From NCBI RefSeq assembly GCF_032884065.1, contig NC_088867.1, positions 26,676,662 to 26,740,661 on the forward strand: 64,000 bases of DNA, written 5' to 3'. Below are positions 25,440 to 36,540 of the stretch, piece after piece. Under the pieces are notes generated by a model. That model was not told the origin of the DNA, ran no database searches, and saw only the letters and a list, made by a program, of their open reading frames with translations. Position 1 is the first letter of the stretch; every line of letters starts with the position of its first letter. The stretch comes from Artemia franciscana. Lineage: Eukaryota > Arthropoda > Branchiopoda > Anostraca > Artemiidae. A program made the position numbers and the translations under genes.

Positions 25440-26045
25440 AAAGAGGCGACACACGACAATGTTAAGCGATCTTCGGTTCCAGTGGTCGCAGACGGATGGG
25501 GAGGGATGCATTTCGTAGCCCGAGCTCCAACTAAGAAACCCGCAAAATTTCATCCCCCTCCAACTTTTTCTTCATGGGGAAAATCTGGCCAAAAGTTTCG
25601 ACCTGTCAACCCAAGCCCCTCTTTAACGTTGTCCGATCGGGCTGAAATTCACAAGTTAAGGTCCCCTAGGGCCCAGGAGCTTATCCGCGAAATTTCAGCT
25701 TGATCCGATAACTCCTTCCCTGTTTTCCAGAAACCACGCATAGCCACTTAAAATTCATTTACTTTTTTTTTCGCCACGCCTACAGGTCACATCCGACATC
25801 GGATCTGGGTGTACGAAGACTCATTCGATGCGGAATTCTCCGAGTAAGTGCCCATTAAAGTTTCGTAGGAAAATCTTAACCCCCCGAAAGTTTCGACCCT
25901 CCAACCCCCCCCCCACCCCTTTTAACGTTGTCCGATCGGGCTGAAATTCACAAGGTTAGGTCCCCTACGGCCTAGGAGCTTATCCGCGAAATTTCAGCTT
26001 GATCCAATAACTCCTTCCCTGTTTTCCAGAAACCACCCATTAGTT
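25440..26045. repeat. Repeat with an internal 120-bp direct duplication
   Basis: TTTAACGTTGTCCGATCGGG at 25622 recurs at 25921, about 299 bp later, and the similarity runs on for about 115 bp through GGAGCTTATCCGCGAAATTT to CTGTTTTCCAGAAACCAC. The pyrimidine-rich spacer CCCCCCCACCCC is typical of the decayed repeats in these introns. No coding capacity. Confidence 0.7.
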
Positions 26046-26132
26046 ATTTAAATTAACGGATTTCTCTCCATAAGAGCCCATGTTAATTTGAAATTTTTAA
26101 AAGCTATTGAGAAGTTATATTTACACAAATGC

Positions 26133-26205
26133 AAGTTATTAGCTCAGTTGGTAGAGCGTGAGACTTTTAATCCTCTGGTGAAGGGTTCAAGTCCTTTACG
26201 GGCGG
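26133..26205 (+). tRNA. tRNA-Lys(TTT)-like sequence, probably a pseudogene or SINE head
   Basis: Exactly 73 nt with a perfect A box TAGCTCAGTTGG (26140-26151), anticodon loop CTTTTAA (anticodon TTT), B box GGTTCAAGTCC (26183-26193), T-loop, ACGGGCG acceptor 3' strand, discriminator G and a run of eight T at 26206 that would stop RNA polymerase III. However the 5' acceptor strand AAGTTAT does not pair with ACGGGCG and the anticodon stem is weak. It is therefore likely a dead tRNA gene or the 5' domain of a tRNA-derived SINE. Confidence 0.6.
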
Positions 26206-26317
26206 TTTTTTTTCACAACATCAAAAAATTTTTGATAACACCTGGACAGCTTATCATTTGAGAGATAACAGAATATTAGCTTCTTATGAGCAAAAGAAAC
26301 ATTTCGGTCATTCTATC

Positions 26318-26690
26318 TATTTTTTTTTCTATTTTATACAATGATTTAAAAGCGGGGGTGGGTTCCTCTCCTAATTCCTGTACGAGGAGTACAGGAACTA
26401 TTAAATTACATCCACCATGGATTGTAGAAAAACGTACAGAATTAATATGAAAAAAAATTAAACCTGTACAAAAGAGTCTTTAAAAGCGGGGGGTTTGCCT
26501 CTCCTAATAGTCTTCTTATAGTCCTAATAATTTTTTTCTATTTTATACAATGATTTAAAAGCGGAGGGGGCGGCAGCCACCCAAGTTCCTCTCCTAATTC
26601 CTGTACGAGGAGTACAGGAATTATTAAATTACATCCACCATGGATTGTAGAAAAACGTACAGAAATAATATGAAAAAAACTTCGTTTTCT
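26318..26690. repeat. Tandem pair of about 140-bp repeats with hairpin
   Basis: TTTATACAATGATTTAAAAG at about 26334 and 26544 starts two near-identical units. Each contains the palindrome TCCTGTACGAGGAGTACAGGA and ends in GTAGAAAAACGTACAGAA. Confidence 0.75.
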
Positions 26691-27133
26691 TAAAGAGTTA
26701 AAGAGGCTGCGTCCCAAAGTCGAACCTTAAAACGTACAGGAATTAGAAGAGGCAGTTGGGAGGCTGCCGCCCCCCAAACCCCCAGCTTTTAAAGACTCTT
26801 TTGTACAGGTTTTTTTGTGTTTTTGCTAACCCCCGCTCTTGGCTTCGGAAAGGCCCTCTTTTAATTAACAAAAAATTGAAATGAATGAATAATGGAATAA
26901 CTTCGAAAAATGTTAAACACAAGAGGACAGGAGAACCATTGCGCCGAAACTAGTAAATAGTAACAATGAAGTCCCCCCACAAAAAAAAACCTGTACAAAA
27001 GAGTCTTTAAAAGCTGGGGGTTTGGGGGGCGGCAGCCTCCCAACTGCCTCTTCTAATTCCTGTACGTTTTAAGGTTCGACTTTGGGACGCAGCCTCTTTA
27101 ACTCTTTAAGAAAACGAAGTTTTTTTCATATTA
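26668..27133. repeat. Inverted repeat, arms of about 148 bp
   Basis: 26668-26816 is the near-perfect reverse complement of 26986-27133, with a 170-bp spacer. The arms contain AAGAGGCTGCGTCCCAAAGT and CCTGTACAAAAGAGTC, sequence also present in the neighbouring tandem pair. Probably one foldback-type or MITE element; no coding capacity. Confidence 0.85.
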
Positions 27134-27251
27134 TTCTCTGAAAGTTACAACTTATTATTTTATTAAGTTCCTAAGATATTGCTGATACGCTGTTAATTAA
27201 AAAAATGCTTTAAATAAAGTTATTCAAAGAAAAGCAAAGAGCCCTGTTAAA

Positions 27252-30200
27252 ATCTAAAATTAAACAAAAAAAACAATTTTTTTTTAATGAAAGTAAGGAG
27301 CGACATTAAAATATAAAACGAACAGAAATTACTCTGTATATCAAAGGGGCTTTTCCTCCTCAACGCCCCGCTCTTTACGCTAAAGTTTGACTCTTTCTCT
27401 TAGCTCTACATTTTAAAACAGTAGAAAACTTTAGCGTAAAGAGCGGGGCGTTGAGGAGGAAAAGCCCCTTTGATATATAGAATAATTTCTGTTCGTTTTA
27501 TTTTTTTATGTCGCTCCTTACTTTCATTTAAAAAAACTTGTTTTTTTTTATTTAATTTCTGGACATTTTTGAATTAATGCAGGTTTTGATCTTGGCTCTC
27601 CGCACATAAATAATTAAAACGAAATTTGCATATTAATTTTTTTTGGGCTAATTGGCTTTTTCATAGTTTTAATCTGAAGATTTGAGAAAAAAGGAGCGAG
27701 GGGGGAGGCCTAGTTGCCCTCCAATTTTTTGATTACTTAAAAAGGCAACGATAACTTTCAATATTTTACGAACGTTTAACCTCAGTAAAAAATATATGTA
27801 ACTTACGAATTAACTTACATAGCGAACTTCTATATTCGTATGTTTCTATTGCGTATATGAGGGGGTTCACCCCTCATCGATACCTCGCTCTTTACACTAA
27901 AGCTTAAATTTTGTCCAAAATTCCTTAAGAATGACCCCTGAATCACAAAGACCATAAAACAAATAGTCGAAATTACTAAAAATACTTTAGCGTAAAGAGC
28001 GAGGTATTACGAGGAGGTAAACCCCTTATATGCGTAATAATTTCTGTTCGTTTTAAGTTTTAATGCTGCTCCTCACTTTCAGTAGAAAAAGCTTTTCATA
28101 TTTATTTATTCAATGTTTTTTTTTAAATAATGCTAGAAAATCCTGCGCCCCCTCCATTGAAAGTCTCTTCCCCCATGAGAAGTTACTCCATGGAAGGATC
28201 CTCCCACGTAACCCCCTCCCCTCAGCTCTCCCCCCCAAAAAAATCCCCCTGAAAATGTCTGTACACTTCCCAGTAACCATTACTATATGTAAACACAGGT
28301 CAAAGTTTGTAACTTGCAGCCCCTCCCACGGGGACCGTGGGGGAGTAAGTCCTCCCCAAAGACATAGTTATAAGGTTTTTCGACTATGATGAATAAAATG
28401 GCTATCTCAGAATTTTGATCCGGTGACTTTGAAATGAGCGTTTGAGGGGGCCTAGGTGCCCTCCAATTTTTTAGTCACTTAAGTCACTTTAGTCACTTTT
28501 AATTTCCGTTAGAATGAGCCCTTTTGCGACATTCTAGGACCACTGATTCGATACGATCACCCCTGGGGAAAAAAAATAAAATAAAAAATAAACACGCATC
28601 CGTGATTTGTCTTCTGGCCAAAAAAAATGCGAAATTACACATTTTTGTAGATAGGTGCTTGAAACTTCTATAGTAAGGTCCTCTAATACGCTGAATCCGA
28701 TGGTGTGATTTTTGTTAAGATCGTATGACTCAGGCTCGTAACTTTTGATGGGTAAGAATAATCTTGATGAAACTTATATATTTAAAATCAGCATTAAAAT
28801 GCGATTCTTTTGATGTAACTATTGGTATCAAAATTCAATTTTCTAGAGTTTCAGATACTATTGAGCCGGGTCGCTCCTTACTACAGTTCGTTACCACGAC
28901 CTGTTCAAACAGTTCGTGGTAACGAACTGTAGTAAGGAGCGACCCGGTTCAATAGTAACCAAAACTCTAAAAAATGGAATTTTTATACCAATAGCTATAT
29001 CAAAAGAATCACATTTTAATGCTGATTTTAAATATATAAATTTCATCAAGTTTAGTCTTACCCATCAAAAGTTACGAGCCTGAGAAAATTGGCCTTCTTT
29101 TAGAAAATAGGAGGAAACCACCCCCTAAAAGTCATAGAATCTTAGCGAAAATCACACCATCAGATTCAGCGTAGCAGAGAACCCTATTGTAGAAGTTTCA
29201 AGCTCCTATCTACAAAAATGTGGAATTTTGTATTTTTTGCCAGAAGGCAGATCACGGATGCGTGTTTATTTGTCTGTTTGTTTGTTTGTTTGTTTTGTTT
29301 TTTTTCCAGGGGTGATCGTATCGACCAAGTGGTTCTAGATGTTGCAAGAGGACTCATTATAATGGAAATGAAAAGTTCTAGTGCCCTTTTTAAGTGACCA
29401 AAAAATCGGAGGGCACCTAGGCCCCCTCCCACGCTAATCATTTTCCCAAAGTCAATGGATCAAAATTCTGATATAGCCATTTTATTCAGCGTAGTCGAAA
29501 AACCTTATAACTATGTCTTTGGGGACGACTTACTCCCCAACAGTCCCCGTGGGAGGGGCTACAAGTTACAAACTCTGACCAGTGTTTACATATAGTAATG
29601 GTTATTGGGAAGTGTACAGACGTTTCCAGGGGGATTTTTTGGTTGGGAGGAGGGGTTGAGAAGAGGGGGATATGTTGGGGGAACTTTCAATCGAGGAATT
29701 TGTCATGGGGAAAGAAAATTTCCATGAAGGGAGCGCAGGATTTTCTAGCATTATTTAAAAAAAAAACACAATGAAGAAAGAAATATGAAAAAGTTTTTTA
29801 CAACTGGAAGTAAGGAGCAGCATTAAAACTGAAAACGAACAGAAATTATTATGCATATGAGGGGATCCCCTCCTCCTAATACCTCGCTCTTTACGCTAGA
29901 GTATTTTTAGTAATTTCAACTATTTATTCTACGGCTTTTGTGATTCAGGGGTCATTCTTAATGAATTGGGACAAAATTTAAGCTTTAGTGTAAAGAGCGA
30001 GGTACTGACGTGGGGGTGAACCCCTATATATATGTAATAAAAACATGAGAATACAAAAGTTCGTTACGTAAGCTGATTTATAGGTTACGTATATCTTTTG
30101 CTAATAAAAACATTCGTAAAAAATTAAAAGTTCTAATTGCCTTTTTAAGTAACCAAAAAATCGGAGGGTAACTAGGCTTCCTCCCCCGCTCCTTTTTTTC

Positions 30201-30634
30201 TCAAAATGATTCGATCAAAACTATGAGAAAGCCATTTAGCCCAAAAAATAAATATGCAAATTTCTTTTTAATTATTCTTCTGCGGAGAGCCAAAATCAAA
30301 ACATGCACTGATTCAAAAACGTTCAGAAATTAAATAAAAAAAGCAAGTTTTTTTTTTTTACTGAAAGTAAGGAGCGACATTAAAACTTAAAACAAACAGA
30401 AATTACTTCGTATATGAAAGGGGCTGCTTCCTCAACAACGCCCCGCTCTTTACGCTAAAGTTTATTACTGTTTTAAAAAGAAGAGTTGAGAGAAAGAGTC
30501 AAACTTTAGCGTAAAGAGCGGGGCGTTGATGAGGAAGCAGCCCCTTTCATATATGAAGCAATTTCTGTTCATTTTAAGTTTTAATGTCGCTCCGTACTTT
30601 CAGTTAAAAAAACTTGTTTTTTTTTTATTTAATT
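27252..30634. mobile_element. Foldback element, 3.4-kb palindrome
   Basis: Left arm 27252-28905 and right arm 28907-30634 are inverted copies that meet almost without spacer at CCTGTTCAAACAG (28900-28913). Each arm also contains two smaller hairpins: CGCCCCGCTCTTTACGCTAA facing its complement at 27360-27455 and 30443-30525, and a CCTCGCTCTTTACACTAAAG version at 27885-28010 and 29880-30005. No transposase gene is present. A half copy lies at 16836-18412 and a degenerate end at 23702-23968, so the sequence is mobile or was amplified. Target duplications could not be identified; the right edge abuts the satellite array. Confidence 0.85.
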
Positions 30635-31055
30635 GACAAGCAGAAATAGAAAGGGATACTCGTACAAACTTCAGAGAGGGCTTATTTGATTGGAAATTGA
30701 AAGTTCTAATTCGCTTTTTAAGAGACAAATGAGATCGGAGGGCAACTAGCCCCGCCCTCTCGACATTTTTTTTCCCTCAAACCCATCCGATAAGAGCTTT
30801 GAGACAGCCATTAAAAAAGAAAAAGTTCAAAGACCATATAAGAAAAACTCCGGGGTCGAAACAATCCCTCAGGGCCCAGGACAATTGTTGTAAGTTATGC
30901 CCTGGGAAAATATATGGTTGTTAGGGAAGGGATGCTCGTATAAACTTCAGAGACGGCTCATTTGATTGGATATTAAAAGCTTTAGATCAGTTTTTAAGAG
31001 TAAAAGAGATCAGAGGCCAACAAGTCCCCCCTCACGCCCTTTTTCTAAATTAAAG

Positions 31056-33300
31056 GGTTCTAAATTATGCCCCAGGGGCATATATGGTTCTTATGGAAAA
31101 GGTGCTTGTATAAACTTCATAGAGAGCTCATTTGATTGGAAATTGAAAGCTTTAGTTCACCTCTTAAGAGTCAAAAGATGTAGGAGGGCAACTAACCCCC
31201 CACCCCATTTTTCTCAAACCCATCCGATACAAATTTTGAGATGGCAATTTTATTAAAAATAGTTTAAAAATTAAATAACAAAAACTCCTGTGTCGACACA
31301 ACCCCCCAGGGTCCGAGGGACAAGCGTTGTAAGTTATGTCCTGGTGGCGTATATGGTTCTTATGAAAGGGATGCTCTTACAAACTCCAGAGAGGGCTCAT
31401 TTGATTGGAAATTGAAAGTTCTAGTTTACTTTTAAGAGTAATAAGAAATCCGAATGCAATCAGCCCCTCCCTTCACGCCTTTCCCCCAAAAAAACATTCG
31501 TTAAAAATTTTGAGAAAGCCATTTTGTTAAAAATAGTTCAAAGGTCAGATAATAAAACTCTGGCGTCAACACAACCTCCAGAGGCCCGAAGGCAGCCGTT
31601 GTAAGTCATGCCCTGGGGGCATAGATGATTTAAATGAAAGTGATGATCGTATAAACTTCAAAGAGCTTTCATTTGAGCGAAAATTGAAAGTTCTAGTTCA
31701 CTTTTAAGAAACAAAAGAGATCAGAGGGCAACTAGCCTCCCCTCCAAATTATTTTCTCCCCAAAACCATCTGATAAAAATTGTGAGATAGACATTTTGTC
31801 AAAAATATCTCAGACTTCAAATGAGAAAAACTCCGGGTCGATAAAACACCCCTGGGCCCGAGGGCAGGGGTTCAAATTATGCCCTTGAGGAATACATGGT
31901 TCTTATGGAAGGGATGCTTGTATAAACTTTATAGAGAGCTCATCTGATTTGAAATTGAAAGCAGCTGTTCACCTTCAAGAGTCTAAGGAGTCCTGAGGGC
32001 AACTAGCCCCCACACGCCATTTTTCCCCCAAACCCATCCAACACAAATTTAAAATTTAAAAAAATAGTTTAAAAATTAAATTAAAAAATCTCCAGTGCCG
32101 AAAAAACCCTCCAAGGCGCAAGGGGCAAGCGTTGTAAGCTATGTCCTGGGGACGTATATGGTTCTTAGGAAAGATATGCTCGTACAAACTTCAGAGAGGG
32201 CCCTTTTGTTTAGAAATGGAAAGTTCTAGTTTACTTTTTAAGAGTCAAAAGAGATGCGAGGGCAAATAGCCCCCCCCAATGCTCTTTTCTTTACAAACTA
32301 ATCTGATAAAATTTTGATAAAGCGTTTTACAGAAAATTTTCAAAGGTCAGATAAGAAAACTCCTGTGTCGACGAAACCCCCCAGGAACCGGGGCCAGCCG
32401 TTGTAAGTTATGCTCTGGGGGCATATATGGCTCTTATAGAACGGATTCTCGTATAAACTTCGGAGAGGGCTCATTTGATTAGAAATTGAAAGTTTTAGTT
32501 CACTTTTTAAGAGTCAAAAGAGATCGGAGGGCAAGTAGCACCACCCCTCAACACTTTATTTTCCTCAAACCCATACGATAAGAACTTTGAGACAGCCATT
32601 AAAAAAAAACTGTTAAAAGATCATATAACGAAAACTCCAGGATCGAAACAATCCCTCAGCGCTCGGGACAGTTGTTGTAAATTATGCCCTGGAAAAATAT
32701 ATGGTTGTTATGGAAGGGGGGGGGGATATTTGATTGGAAGTTGAAAGTTCTAATTTACTTTTTAAGAGTCAAAAGAGATCCGAGGGCAACCACCCACCCC
32801 CTCCCATGCTTCCCCCCCCCCCTCAAACCCTCAAATTTTGAGATAAATATTTTGTAAAAAAAAATAGTTTAAAGGTCTAATAAAACTCCTGTGTCGACGC
32901 AACCCCCCTGGACCAGGGAGCAGACGTTGCAAGTTATGCTCTGGGGTCATATTTGGTTTTTATGAAAGGGATGCAACGTAAAAACTTCGAAGAGGGCTCA
33001 GTTGATTGGAAATTGATAGTTCTATTTCATTTTTTAAGAGTCAAAAGAAATTCAAATGCAACTAGCCCCCCCCCTAGGCCTTTTCCCCCCAAATTCATCT
33101 GATAAAAATTTTGAGATAGCCATTTCGTTAAAAATATTTCAAAGGTCAGATAACTCCTGTGTTGACGCAACCCTCCCCCCAGGAACCAAGACCAGTCGTT
33201 GTAAGTTATGTTTTGGGGCATGTATGGTTTTTATGAAAGGGATACTCGTACAAACTTCAGAGAGGACTTATTTGATTAGAAATTGAAAGTTCTAATTCGC
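31056..33300. repeat. Higher-order repeat, copy 1 (partner about 34401-36540)
   Basis: Blocks of consecutive variant monomers recur at an offset of about 3343-3345 bp. TAAATTATGCCCCAGGGG at 31061 recurs at 34406, and a distinctive G-run followed by GATATTTGATTGGAAGTTG at 32725 recurs at 36068. Identity between the two blocks is visibly higher (low 90s percent by eye over a sampled 60 bases) than between neighbouring monomers. Confidence 0.85.
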
Positions 33301-34400
33301 TTTTTAAGAGTCAAAAGAGATCGGAGGGCAACTAGCCCTACCCTCTCGACATTTTTTTCCTCAAACCCATCCGATAAGGACTTTGAGACAGCCATTAAAA
33401 AATGGGGACTTGTTGCCCTCTGATCACTTTTACTCTTAAAAAAGAGATCAGAGGGCAACAAGTCCCCCCCTCACATCCCTTTTCCACAAATGCATCCGAT
33501 AAAAATTTTAAGATTGCCATTTTGTTAAAAATAATTCGAAGCTCAGATAACAAAACTCCGGTGTCGAAAAAACCACCCAGGGCCCGGGGGCAGGCGTGGT
33601 AAATTATGCCTTAGGGAATATATGGTTCTTATGGAAGGGATGCTCGTAAAAACTTCAGAGAGGGCTCATTTGATTCGAAATTGAAAGTTCTAGTTCGCTT
33701 TAAAGAGTCAAAAGAAATTCGATGGCAACTAGCCCCCTTCCCCATGTGTTTTTTTCCCCAGACCTATCTGATTAAATTTTGAAATAGCTATTTGTTGAAA
33801 ATAGTTCAAAGGTCAGATAAGAAAAACTCCGATATCACCACAATGCCCCAGGACATGGTGGCAGGCGTCGTAAATTATTCCCTGGGGGCATATATGGATC
33901 TTATGGAAGGAATGCTCGTATAAACTTCAGAGAGGGTTCATTTGAATGGAAATTGAAAGTTACAGTTCCCTTTTCAACAGTCGAAAGAGATCGAAGGGCA
34001 ACTAGTCCTCCAATCCCCTTTTCCCCAAATCCATCAGATACAAGTTTTGAGATAGCCATTTTTTTAAGTGGTTCAACAGTCAGATAACAAAAACTCCGGT
34101 GTAGACACAACTTCCCGTGGCACGGGGCAGAGGTTACAATTTATATCCATGGGGCATGTATGGTTCTTATGAAAGATATACTCGTATAAGCTTCACAGAG
34201 GGCTCAGTTGATTGGAAACTGAAAGTTCAAGTTCAGTTTTTAAGATTCAAAAGAGATCTAAGGGCAACAAGCCCCTACACGCCCCTTTTCCCCAAACCCA
34301 TCCAATAAAGATTTTGAGATAGCCATTTTGTTAAAAATAGCTAAAAGGTTAGAGAAGAAAAACTCTGGTGTTGATACAACCTCCGAAAGCCCGGGGCAAG

Positions 34401-36540
34401 GGTTCTAAATTATGCCCCAGGGGCATATATGGTTCTTATGGAAAAGGTGCTTGTATAGACTTCATAGAGAGCTCATTTGATTGGAAATTGAAAGCTTTAG
34501 CTCACCTCTTAACAGTCAAAAGAGGTAGGAGGACAACTAGCCCCCCACCCCATTTTTCTCAAACCCATCCGATACAAATTTTGAGATGGCAATTTTATTA
34601 AAAATAGTTTAAAAATTAAATAACAAAAACTCCGGTCTCGAAACAACCCCCAGGGTCCGAGGGACAAGCGTTGTAAGTTATGTCCTGGTGGCGTATATGG
34701 TTCTTATGAAAGGGATGCTCTTACAAACTCCAGAGACGGCTCATTTGATTGGAAATTGAAAGTTCTAGTTTACTTTTTAAGAGTCAAAAGAGATCCGAAT
34801 GCAATCAGCCCCTCCCTTCACGCCTTCCCCCCAAAAAACATTCGGCAAAAATTTTGAGAAAGCCATTTTGTTAAAAATAGTTCAAAGGTCAGATAACAAA
34901 ACTCTGGCGTCAACACAGCCTCCCGAGGCCCGAAGGCAGCCGTTGTAAGTTATGCCCGGGGGGCATAGATGATTTAAATGAAAGTGATGATCGTACAAAC
35001 TTCAGAGAGCTTTCATTTGAGCGAAAATTGAAAGTTCTAGTTCACTTTTAAGAAACAAAAGAGATCAGAGGGCAACTAGCTTCCCACCCAAATTATTTTC
35101 TCCCCAAAACCATCTGATAAAAATTTTGAGAGAGACATTTTGTCAAAAATATCTCAGACTTCAAATGAGAAAAACTCCGGGCTCGATAAAACACCCCAGG
35201 GCCCGAGGGCAGGGGTTCAAATTATGCCCTTGAGGCATATATGGTTCTTATGGAAGGGATGATTGTATAAACTTTATAGAGAGCTCATCTGATTTGAAAT
35301 TGAAAGCTGTAGTTCTCTTTCAAGAATCAAAAGAGTCCTGAGGGCAACTAGCCCCCACACGCCATTTTTTCTCCAAACTCATCCAATACAAATTTTGAGG
35401 TGGCCATTTTATAAAAAAAATAGTTTAAAAATTAAATAAAAAAATCTCCAGTGCCGACAAAACCCTCCAGGGCCCAAGGGGCAAGCGTTGTAAGCTATGT
35501 CCTGGTGACGTATATGGTTCTTAGGAAAGATATGCTCGTACAAAGTTCAGAGAGGGCTCTTTTGTTTGGAAATGGAAAGTTCTAGGTTACTTTTTAAGAG
35601 TCAAAAGAGATGCGCGGGCAAATAGCCCCCCCCCCAATGCTCTTTTCTTCACAAACTAATCCGATAAAAATTTGATATAGCGTTTTACGGAAAATTTCAA
35701 AGGTCAGATAAGAAAACTCCTGTGTCGACGAAACCCCCCAGGAACCGGGGCCAGTCGTTGTAAGTTATACTTTGGGGGCATATATGGCTCTTATAGAAGG
35801 GATTCTCGTATAAACTTCGGAGAGGGCTCATTTGATTAGACTAGTTCACTTTTTAAGAGTCAAAAGAGATCGGAGGCCAACTAGCACCACCCCTCAACAC
35901 TTTATTTTCCTCAAACCCATCCGATAAGAACTTTGAGACAGCCATTAAAAAAAAATAGTTCAAAGATCATATAACGAAAACTCCAGGATCGAAACAATCC
36001 CTCAGCGCTCGGGACAGTTGTTGTAAGTTAAGCCCTGGAAAAATATATGGTTGTTATGGAAGGGGGGGATATTTGATTGGAAGTTGAAAGTTCTAATTCG
36101 CTTTTTAGAGTCAAAAGAGATCCTAGGGCAACTACCCACCCCCTCCCATGCCTTTTCCCCCCAAACCCATCCATTACAAATTTTGAGATAAATATTTTGT
36201 AAAAAAAAAAATAGTTTAAAGGCCTGATAAAACTCCTGTTTCGACGCAAACCCCCAGGACCAGGGAGCAGGCGTCGCAAGTTATGTTATGGGGTCATATT
36301 TGGTTTTTATGAAAGGGATGCTCGTAAAAACTTCGAAGAGGGTTCGTTTGATTGGAAATTGAAAGTTCTATTTCATTTTTTAGGAGTCAAAATTTAATTT
36401 GAATGCAACTAGCCCCCCCCCCCCCTAGGCCTTTTCCCTCCAAACCCATCTGATAAAATTTTTGAGATAGCCATTTCGTTAAAATATTTCAAAGGTCAGA
36501 TAACTCCTGTGTCGACGCAACCCTCCCCCCAGGAACCGGG
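34401..36540. repeat. Higher-order repeat, copy 2
   Basis: Second copy of the block of satellite monomers at 31056-33300; small indels keep the offset within a few bases of 3344. Confidence 0.85.

Noticed and set aside
27252-30634. LTR retrotransposon (two long terminal repeats)
   Set aside because: The two halves are inverted, not direct, and meet without an internal region.
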